From contig SKHL01000222.1 in the NCBI GenBank assembly GCA_007116995.1, positions 1-18,151 of the forward strand: a stretch of DNA of 18,151 nt, in the 5' to 3' direction. The translations under genes and the position numbers were made by a program. This stretch comes from Limnochordia bacterium (lineage in GTDB: Bacteria > Bacillota > Limnochordia > Darwinibacteriales > DTU012). Below, piece by piece: positions 1-6,742 of the stretch; the stretch's first letter is position 1, and each line of letters starts with the position of its first letter. The notes beneath the pieces were generated by a model. It was not told the DNA's origin. It made no database searches and worked only from the letters and a program-made list of their open reading frames with translations.

Positions 1-34
1 TATGATTAGAATATAATGGAAAGGGATGTTGAAT

Positions 35-1207
35 ATGAAGTATAGAATTCTCATACTCCTTCTAAACATTGTTTTTTTTAGTGGATGTGTGCAGTTTGAG
101 TCTTACGCACCAAATTCTGGTCATCTAGAAGGATATGTGTATGTCAGAGAAATTAGCCCGATGTCGATTACTGACGAGACTGACGAAATGGAATATGAGA
201 TAATCATTACAGCAGAACCGCAAAATTTATCTGGATACCGTGGTCTTTCCAAAGCAGATATTATTGTATCTAGTGGACACCAGACAACAACAGGGAATAG
301 TGGATACTTTCGTGTTCGTAATATCCCGCAAGGCAATGTAACTGTAAGAGTTGATCACAAGGATCTTCGTTACGAAATTTCGCAAGATGCTCTAATCATT
401 GCAGGCGAAACCACCAGTTTAACTCGTTACGATGGGCTGTTTGGCGGAGTCGGGTATTACCTTATTATCGGAATAGAAAATTATGAGAATACGCCCTATA
501 ACTGGCTAGGAGCCGAAAAGGATGCAAGATTGATCGCTGATGCGTTAGTACGCGAAAACTCTTTAGCTAGAAGGGAATTAACCGTTTTAGTTGACGGTCA
601 GGCAACCAAGAAGAGCATTAGAGATGAAATAACAAGAATAGCTACTGATAATAGAGTTGGACCCGATGATTATTTTGTCATCTATTTTTCTGGTCGAACG
701 GATACCGACATCTATGAACTTGACTTCATAGACCACATTCTTCCTTGGGACGCTCTGTATGCAGCTAATCCTGATAAGTTATTGGAAAGCGCAATCACTG
801 ATGGCGAACTAGAAAAATGGGTTCGTCCGTTTAAGGGCAAGGATGTAACTCTGATTCTTGAGACAAATTACTCTGGGTCGTTCATTGATGGATTTGTGTC
901 ACAAGTATCTTCCTTGGCTTTTAGAGAATATAAAGAATATGGATATACAGTAATGACAGCTACACAGCAATATGAAGAAGCTGGATACAGTAACTCATTA
1001 CAGCAAAGTATCTTCACGTATTATCTAGCAGATGGATTAAGAAAGATGACAACCCCCAGTGGAATCATAACAGCTGAGGAACTTTATGATTATGTTATAA
1101 CAGAAATGACTATACATTTTAACAAGTATAATTATCAACAACATGAACGCCAGCTTCCTGCTTTTCAGGATAATTTGAATGGGGCTACTGTGATCTACCG
1201 TTATTGA
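35..1207 (+). CDS. Caspase-like (peptidase C14 fold) lipoprotein, predicted catalytically dead
   Basis: This is a predicted membrane-anchored lipoprotein of 390 aa. An upstream ATG exists at 26, but GGAAAGGG at 18-25 abuts it and sits at proper distance from the ATG at 35, so 35 is preferred. Residues below are numbered from 35. The N-terminus is a short hydrophobic segment ending in the lipobox FFSGC (Cys18). Residues about 30-112 resemble a carboxypeptidase-regulatory-like beta-sandwich, with TGNSGYFRVRNIPQGNVTV as the typical core. Residues about 138-385 read as a caspase/metacaspase fold: YYLIIGIENY is the first strand, GAEKDARLIADAL the following helix, DDYFVIYFSG the strand before the catalytic His, and VTLILETNYSGSF the strand before the catalytic Cys. 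The usual SGHG is SGRT (Arg221) and the usual D-x-C-x-SG is E-T-N-Y-SG (Asn278), so peptidase activity is not expected. It lies 22 bp before the next gene. A binding or scaffold role is inferred. Confidence 0.82.
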   Translation: MKYRILILLLNIVFFSGCVQFESYAPNSGHLEGYVYVREISPMSITDETDEMEYEIIITAEPQNLSGYRGLSKADIIVSSGHQTTTGNSGYFRVRNIPQGNVTVRVDHKDLRYEISQDALIIAGETTSLTRYDGLFGGVGYYLIIGIENYENTPYNWLGAEKDARLIADALVRENSLARRELTVLVDGQATKKSIRDEITRIATDNRVGPDDYFVIYFSGRTDTDIYELDFIDHILPWDALYAANPDKLLESAITDGELEKWVRPFKGKDVTLILETNYSGSFIDGFVSQVSSLAFREYKEYGYTVMTATQQYEEAGYSNSLQQSIFTYYLADGLRKMTTPSGIITAEELYDYVITEMTIHFNKYNYQQHERQLPAFQDNLNGATVIYRY

Positions 1208-1229
1208 CGTAAACGAGGAGGTTCTTTCT

Positions 1230-2003
1230 ATGAAACGTATAAGCTTGATTCTACTGTTTACCTTGATTCTATCTATACCTGTATCTGCTTTTTCACCTAG
1301 ACAATCCGTATCGGATCGCCTAACTACCATTGCATGGCAAGACGGAGATAATGTATACGTGGCAATCGCAAATAATACTTCATCGCGCAACACCTATACT
1401 ATGGAGACGTACGAAGCCGGTAATCGTCGAACTCCTTTGGATCGACGCTCTATCGTAATCCCGTCCCGGACTCTCTACATTGAGGAGTTTTCGATCCGAT
1501 CCAACCGAGGACGTGATTGGCCTATTGATGAAGTAGTTGTTTCGGATCGTATAAGCTCTATCGTTGTGCCCGTGCAGATACATGACCTATTGGATGTACC
1601 TAACTATGTTGTCAGTTATAATAGCATAATTGATATTGAAGTTGATTTACTCGCTATTCGACAACGCTCCGAATATGGTCAGCTCTTAGTTGATAATGAA
1701 TACACGCTATCTAACGGAGGGCGTCCAGGACGCATATCGATTTCCACCTTTGAAGAAGGCTTTAGTCTTTCTCATGCTCGCAACCGAGTGGATTACCGCC
1801 CTCCTTTCATCGAATTAAGCATGCGCACACCATTTATGCAAGGCGTCGGTATATTGACCTTTGGTATCATGCATATGGTTGACCGCCCAAGCAGCGGCTA
1901 TAGAGAATATATTCAAGGCCCTCAAATACTCGTGTACGGTTCCGATATTTGGTTGGTCGAGGAGACGTCATCAAGATCGTCTTCTGATAGAGTTAATCGA
2001 TAA
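1230..2003 (+). CDS. Secreted protein of unknown function
   Basis: This 257-aa protein is not recognised. A Sec signal peptide is clear: MKRIS, a hydrophobic core, and IPVSA followed by FSP, with cleavage predicted after residue 20. The mature part has alternating hydrophobic and polar stretches typical of beta-rich extracytoplasmic proteins, with no cysteines, no transmembrane segment and no catalytic motif I can name. The C-terminal tail is Ser/Arg rich. The start is supported by GAGGAGGTT at about 1215-1223. Only 22 bp separate it from the caspase-like lipoprotein gene, so the two are probably co-transcribed and may work together at the cell surface. That is inference from spacing only. 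Confidence 0.75.
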   Translation: MKRISLILLFTLILSIPVSAFSPRQSVSDRLTTIAWQDGDNVYVAIANNTSSRNTYTMETYEAGNRRTPLDRRSIVIPSRTLYIEEFSIRSNRGRDWPIDEVVVSDRISSIVVPVQIHDLLDVPNYVVSYNSIIDIEVDLLAIRQRSEYGQLLVDNEYTLSNGGRPGRISISTFEEGFSLSHARNRVDYRPPFIELSMRTPFMQGVGILTFGIMHMVDRPSSGYREYIQGPQILVYGSDIWLVEETSSRSSSDRVNR

Positions 2004-2052
2004 AAAGGCTATTTAAAAACATGAGCGTATGACAACTTATATCACCATTCCT

Positions 2053-2091
2053 AAACCCAGATAGACCTCTCAAACCGGTCTACTTGGGTTT
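2053..2091 (+). terminator. Hairpin after the exported-protein pair, probable terminator
   Basis: Left arm AAACCCAGATAGACC (2053-2067) pairs with right arm GGTCTACTTGGGTTT (2077-2091) at 13 of 15 positions, around a 9-nt loop. It lies 50 bp after the stop of the secreted protein. The T tract that follows is poor (TAAGTCTTATG), so termination may be inefficient. It also stands about 157 bp before the ABC exporter start and could instead act in that leader. Confidence 0.55.
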
Positions 2092-2248
2092 AAGTCTTAT
2101 GTGTTAATGTTATCACCATAAACATCAACCTGTAATCAAAGCATATTCTTTCCCACCATAATTACCATAGATGCATGTAACGACGATACAGATCCGCATA
2201 ATGCTATTATTGTTTGCTAACTAACTACTATCAATTGGGAGGATATCA

Positions 2249-3985
2249 ATGATTCGATTATTGGGCTTTATTAAGCCTTATTGGAAAGTGGCCCTATTAG
2301 CACCAGTACTTATGCTTATTGAGGTGGTTACTGATTTGTACCAACCACTATTATTGGCAAGCATTATTGACGAAGGTGTTGTTAACGGAGATGTGCCTTA
2401 TGTTCTAAAAACAGGGCTAAAAATGCTTGGTATTGCTATCATTGGAATGGCCGGGGGCGTTGGCTGTACCATTGCAGCTAGCCATGCGAGTCAGAACTTT
2501 GGTGCAGATGTACGCACAGCCCTATTTAAAAAAGTGCAATCCTTTTCTTTCACTAATTTGGATCAATTTAAGACATCATCCCTGATAACAAGATTAACAA
2601 ATGATATTACGCAAGTGCAGAATATGGTTCTGATGGCCTTGCGCATAATGGTCCGAGCTCCGTTGCTCTGCATTGGTGGCATTGTCATGACTGTTGTGAT
2701 AAATCCGCGCTTAGCAGCGATTTTGCTCGTATCCATTCCAGTTATGCTAACGTTTATGTTTCTCATTATTCGGGCCGGATTTCCTCTCTTTTCACTCGTT
2801 CAAACAAAAATTGACCGCGTCAATAACGTCATGCAAGAAAACCTCGCCGGGGTCCGTGTAGTCAAAGCCTTTGTGCGACAAAACCAAGAAGAAAAGCGCT
2901 TTAAGGGTGCTAATGACGATCTAATGGATACCACCATGAAAGCATCGCGATTAGTAGCCCTAGCCATGCCCTTGATTATGCTAATTATGAACGCGAGCAT
3001 AGTAGCCGTACTATGGTTCGGTGGACTCCAAGTGAATACAGGAAATATGCAGGTAGGGCAAGTAATGGCTTTCATTAACTACATGATGCAGATTCTATTT
3101 TCTCTCATGATGGTAGCGTTTATCTTTATTATGCTGTCTCGAGCTAAGGCCTCAGCGGATCGGATTAACGAGGTCTTAGATACAGACGTGGATATTGCTG
3201 ATCCATCAGATGCGACCGAGGTTATCCCTACGAAAGGTCAAGTAGTGTTTGATAATGTCACATTTCACTATGCCAAGGCCCAGGGAGATCCGGTGTTGAA
3301 AAACATTAGTTTTACGGTTGAACCCGGAGAAACGGTGGCTATCTTAGGTGGAACGGGTTCGGGAAAGACCACGCTAGTTAGCCTCATACCTAGGCTCTAT
3401 GATATTAATGAAGGACGCATCCTATTTGATGGCGAAGATATCCGAGCGATGAAATTGGCAGATCTACGCCAGAAAATCAGTATTGTTCTGCAAGATTCTG
3501 TCCTGTTTTCCGGCACAATAGAAGACAATATTAAGTGGGGATGGGCCGATGCTACGTCAGATGAGGTAGAGGAAATCGCAAACATGGCACAAGCCCATGA
3601 GTTTATTAACAGATTTCCAGATGGGTATCAAACCCTGCTAGGACAACGAGGTGTAAATGTATCGGGTGGACAAAAACAACGTTTATCCATAGCCCGTGCT
3701 CTGCTTAAGAAACCTTGCGTGCTCATTCTTGACGATAGTACGAGTGCAGTAGATATGGGCACAGAAGCTCGTTTACAGCAAGCACTAAAACAACGAGAAA
3801 CAAAATCCACCACCTTTGTAATCGCACAGCGAATTAGTTCCGTAATGGATGCAGATCGCATCCTACTGCTAGATAATGGACAGATTGTTGCGGAAGGCAC
3901 ACATACCCAACTACTCCAAACCAGCCCACTCTATCAGGATATATACCAATCCCAAATGGGAGAGGAGGATATTGTAAATGGCTAA
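2249..3985 (+). CDS. Heterodimeric ABC multidrug exporter half-transporter, degenerate-site subunit (BmrC/TM287 type)
   Basis: This inner-membrane half-transporter has 578 aa: an N-terminal six-helix exporter domain (about 1-315) and a C-terminal ATPase domain (about 330-578). Walker A is GGTGSGKTT (367-375, Lys373). The signature is VSGGQ (471-475) and is canonical. Walker B ends in ILDD, putting Asp496 where the catalytic Glu normally is, and the switch His is Gln527 (IAQR). In heterodimeric exporters of the BmrC/BmrD and TM287/TM288 type, this pattern marks the subunit whose own Walker motifs form the non-hydrolytic site. GGGAGG at 2237-2242 sets the start. It overlaps the partner gene by 8 bp, which suggests translational coupling. 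Substrates cannot be read from sequence; drug or lipid export is the usual guess for the family. Confidence 0.93.
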   Translation: MIRLLGFIKPYWKVALLAPVLMLIEVVTDLYQPLLLASIIDEGVVNGDVPYVLKTGLKMLGIAIIGMAGGVGCTIAASHASQNFGADVRTALFKKVQSFSFTNLDQFKTSSLITRLTNDITQVQNMVLMALRIMVRAPLLCIGGIVMTVVINPRLAAILLVSIPVMLTFMFLIIRAGFPLFSLVQTKIDRVNNVMQENLAGVRVVKAFVRQNQEEKRFKGANDDLMDTTMKASRLVALAMPLIMLIMNASIVAVLWFGGLQVNTGNMQVGQVMAFINYMMQILFSLMMVAFIFIMLSRAKASADRINEVLDTDVDIADPSDATEVIPTKGQVVFDNVTFHYAKAQGDPVLKNISFTVEPGETVAILGGTGSGKTTLVSLIPRLYDINEGRILFDGEDIRAMKLADLRQKISIVLQDSVLFSGTIEDNIKWGWADATSDEVEEIANMAQAHEFINRFPDGYQTLLGQRGVNVSGGQKQRLSIARALLKKPCVLILDDSTSAVDMGTEARLQQALKQRETKSTTFVIAQRISSVMDADRILLLDNGQIVAEGTHTQLLQTSPLYQDIYQSQMGEEDIVNG

Positions 3986-5831
3986 CCAAAAAGATACTGA
4001 GAATCGCTCTCCCACCCGCCCAGTAACAGCAGGTCGTCCAGGTGGACGCATGGGTCGTGGCGGTATAGGTATGCCTATCGTGAAAGCGAAAGATCCCAAA
4101 CAGACACTAAAACGGCTTGGGAGCTATCTAGTGCATGAAAAGATGCTTTTGTCTTTGGTATTTACCCTTGTACTATTGGGTTCCGCACTAACCTTAGCCG
4201 GACCCTATCTAATAGGTATTGCTATTGACCGATATATTATCCCTGGAGATTTCCAGGGACTCCTTCGTCTATCCCTATTGATGCTAGCAATCAGCGGGAT
4301 TAATACCTTCAGTACATGGTTACAGAACTACTGGATGATTGGAATCGCCCAAAAAATAGTGGCTCAAATGCGTACAGATTTGTTTGAAAAAATGCAAACC
4401 CTACCTTTGCGCTTTTTTGACAGTAAGACCCACGGAGAGTTAATGAGTCGACTAACAAATGATATCGAAAACATTAGTAATACGCTGAACTCCTCCACAA
4501 CCCAAGTGTTTGCTAGTGTTATTACGATCATTGGTACTATCAGTATGATGATTTGGTTAAGTCCCTTGCTCACCCTCTTTGCCCTCGTAACCATCCCAAT
4601 GATGGCCCTCTGTACCAAGACCATTGCGAAACGAACTCGCAAATATTTTTCGGAACAACAGAAAAACTTAGGCGAACTAAATGGACTAATTGAAGAAACC
4701 ATTTCTGGACAACGAGTCGTAAAAGTATTTTGCCGTGAACCGGCCATAATTGAGGACTTTGTCACTAGAAATCAGGCCCTAAAAAACGTGGGAATCCAAG
4801 CACAGATCTACTCCGGTATCATCCCTCCATTGATGAATGTACTCAATAATCTCAGCTTCGCCATTTTGGCTGGGGCTGGAGGTTGGTTAGTCATTCAAGG
4901 AACGATTACGATTGGAGTTATCGCAAGTTTCATTAACTACTCGCGACAATTCACTCGCCCATTAGCCGAATTAGCCAATCAGTTCAATATGATTCAATCG
5001 GCTATAGCAGGAGCGGAACGTTTCTTTGAAATCATGGATGAAGATCCGGAAACAGAGGATGCTCCCGGTGCACCTGTCCTTACCAATATTTCTGGTGAGG
5101 TATGTTTTCATGATGTCTCCTTCGCCTATGAAGAAGACACTCCTGTATTAAAAAGTATTAACCTAGATGTGAGATCAGGGCAAACCATCGCCTTTGTCGG
5201 ACCCACCGGAGCCGGCAAAACTACGATAATCAATTTATTGACCCGATTTTATGAGATTAAACAAGGAACGATCACCATTGATGGCCACGATATAAAGGCT
5301 GTAACCCGCAATAGCTTACGCTCCCTGCTTGGTATTGTCTTACAGGATACCTACCTGTTCTCCGAATCTGTCCGAGAAAACATCCGCTATGGACGGCTCG
5401 ATGCCACTGACGAGGAAGTGGAGGCTGTGGCTCAGCTAGCTTTTGCCGATACATTTATCACTCGTCTACCAGATGGATATGACACAGTTCTGAGCGAGGA
5501 TGGGAGTAACTTAAGTCAAGGCCAACGCCAACTGATCGCCATTGCTAGGGCACTTCTGGCAGACCCCGCCATCTTAATACTAGACGAAGCCACTAGCAGT
5601 GTAGATACTCGTACGGAGGTTCAGATTCAACAGGCCATGTTACGTCTAATGGAAGGTCGGACCAGCTTTGTGATAGCCCATCGGTTAAGTACGATCCGTG
5701 ATGCCGATGTAATTGTCGTAATTAATGATGGAGAAATTGTTGAACAGGGTACCCATCACAAACTTTTAGCACAAGAAGGATTTTATTATCGCCTCTATAC
5801 CAATCAATTTAGTCGTCAGAGCGCATCATAA
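3978..5831 (+). CDS. Heterodimeric ABC multidrug exporter half-transporter, catalytic-site subunit (BmrD/TM288 type)
   Basis: This is the partner half-transporter, 617 aa. It starts with a polar Gly/Arg-rich cytoplasmic extension (about 1-35) seen in this subunit type, then a six-helix membrane domain (about 50-340) and an ATPase domain (about 365-617). Walker A is GPTGAGKTT (408-416, Lys414). Walker B carries the catalytic Glu537 (ILDEATSSVD) and the switch His is His568 (IAHR). The signature is LSQGQ (512-516) rather than LSGGQ. That change complements the partner: this signature closes the degenerate site, while the partner's VSGGQ closes the canonical site formed by these Walker motifs. 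GAGGAGG at about 3962-3968, inside the end of the upstream gene, is the ribosome site. The two proteins therefore almost certainly form one exporter. Confidence 0.94.
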   Translation: MANQKDTENRSPTRPVTAGRPGGRMGRGGIGMPIVKAKDPKQTLKRLGSYLVHEKMLLSLVFTLVLLGSALTLAGPYLIGIAIDRYIIPGDFQGLLRLSLLMLAISGINTFSTWLQNYWMIGIAQKIVAQMRTDLFEKMQTLPLRFFDSKTHGELMSRLTNDIENISNTLNSSTTQVFASVITIIGTISMMIWLSPLLTLFALVTIPMMALCTKTIAKRTRKYFSEQQKNLGELNGLIEETISGQRVVKVFCREPAIIEDFVTRNQALKNVGIQAQIYSGIIPPLMNVLNNLSFAILAGAGGWLVIQGTITIGVIASFINYSRQFTRPLAELANQFNMIQSAIAGAERFFEIMDEDPETEDAPGAPVLTNISGEVCFHDVSFAYEEDTPVLKSINLDVRSGQTIAFVGPTGAGKTTIINLLTRFYEIKQGTITIDGHDIKAVTRNSLRSLLGIVLQDTYLFSESVRENIRYGRLDATDEEVEAVAQLAFADTFITRLPDGYDTVLSEDGSNLSQGQRQLIAIARALLADPAILILDEATSSVDTRTEVQIQQAMLRLMEGRTSFVIAHRLSTIRDADVIVVINDGEIVEQGTHHKLLAQEGFYYRLYTNQFSRQSAS

Positions 5832-6036
5832 GTCCACCATGTAGTCACTCTCGTTTAGTGATCTTCTGTGAAAAACTAAGCCCCAGCTTAAGCCTAGTCT
5901 TTGCCGATCCACTTTTCGATAGAGATATAGAGTGCTGACGATAGACGCGGGCGATGCTTCCATGATACACAGAGTGCGTTCTGATTTTGTTACATTGGTG
6001 GTTCCAAACAACAGCTTATACCTCCGTGATGTAAAA
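5832..6036. other. Intergenic region between convergent units
   Basis: No gene is supported here. A short inverted repeat TCACT/AGTGA lies at about 5845-5861, just after the exporter stop, and TAAGC/GCTTA at about 5877-5889. Neither has a convincing T tract, so the exporter operon has no clear intrinsic terminator of its own here. Confidence 0.4.
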
Positions 6037-6073
6037 TAAGCTAGACTCATCAAATATACTAGAGCCTAGCTTA
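6037..6073 (-). terminator. Terminator of the stand-alone carbohydrate-binding protein gene
   Basis: Read on the minus strand, TAAGCTAGGCTC pairs with GAGTCTAGCTTA (11 of 12 positions) around a 13-nt loop and is followed by TTTTAC. It lies 35 bp beyond the stop codon at 6109. On the plus strand it has no T tract, so it is oriented for the minus-strand gene. Confidence 0.65.
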
Positions 6074-6108
6074 ACTATACGTTGTTTTTCGTCAAAAAGG
6101 AGCTTTGT

Positions 6109-6669
6109 TTAGGGAAGGAACTCGAACAAATCAACTAAGATAGTCCCACTACCACTGGTGACCACAAACCGGATATCCCTAAGTGGCCAAGCTAATTGAT
6201 GATTTACAGTAGCATCACCTGGTTGCCACGTACGGGAATCCAGATTAGATATAGGTAATTTAACCTGTTGCCACCCTTCATGACTAATCTCACCCAGAAT
6301 CTCAAAGCGCTCTCCACCAAAATCGGTGGGTTCAAACCGGTAACCCCATGTGCTGCCGTCTCCCTTAATCCAGACAGAAATATAACTGTAGTCGCTACCA
6401 TCCCACACTTGTTCCGCAGCAGGACGAATACCAAATGCCGCCTGTTGGCGATCAACCCTAAAGGTAAATGAGAGTGCATTCTCTCCATATAACCCTTGAC
6501 TGACTACACTAACCTTTGCTTCATCTTCTGCATGGTGATAATCAAATATCGTTAGTGCTTCTGCATCTGCAAAATCTGCCACGATAAACCCATCTTCAGC
6601 AGGCTCACTTGCGATTGCTATCTGTGCTGCCGCCAAAAGCAAAACAAGAACCAATAGTAACTTTTTCAT
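6109..6669 (-). CDS. Secreted stand-alone carbohydrate-binding-like domain protein
   Basis: This 186-aa protein has a strong Sec signal peptide (MKKLLLVLVLLLAAAQIAIAS; cleavage near residues 20-21). The remainder is a single beta-sandwich domain of galactose-binding type, resembling CBM11-like modules: IVADFADAEALTIFDY at the start, WDGSDYSYISVWIKGDGS in the middle, and WPLRDIRFV with LVDLFEF at the end. The same domain forms the N-terminal module of the neighbouring large protein, about half identical over the last 99 residues by manual alignment. GAGGAGGAT lies just upstream of the ATG. It has no catalytic module, so a polysaccharide-binding accessory role is inferred. It ends with the domain, and the stop is close to the point where the longer paralogue continues into its linker. 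Confidence 0.8.
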   Translation of the reverse strand: MKKLLLVLVLLLAAAQIAIASEPAEDGFIVADFADAEALTIFDYHHAEDEAKVSVVSQGLYGENALSFTFRVDRQQAAFGIRPAAEQVWDGSDYSYISVWIKGDGSTWGYRFEPTDFGGERFEILGEISHEGWQQVKLPISNLDSRTWQPGDATVNHQLAWPLRDIRFVVTSGSGTILVDLFEFLP

Positions 6670-6742
6670 GAGATATCCTCCTCAAATTTTATGACTGTAC
6701 CTTCAGCAAAGAAAAACTGACATCATCCCTCCCTTACATACT

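Noticed and set aside
11..17. TATAAT-like sequence just before the first gene, as a -10 box
   Set aside because: It lies only about 18 bp from the start codon and overlaps the region of the ribosome site; the promoter, or an upstream gene, is likely outside the window.
2092..2248. Promoter or leader-peptide attenuator upstream of the ABC exporter pair
   Set aside because: TAATGC and TATTAT possibilities lack a matching -35, and no plausible leader peptide ORF was found; too weak to list as a feature.
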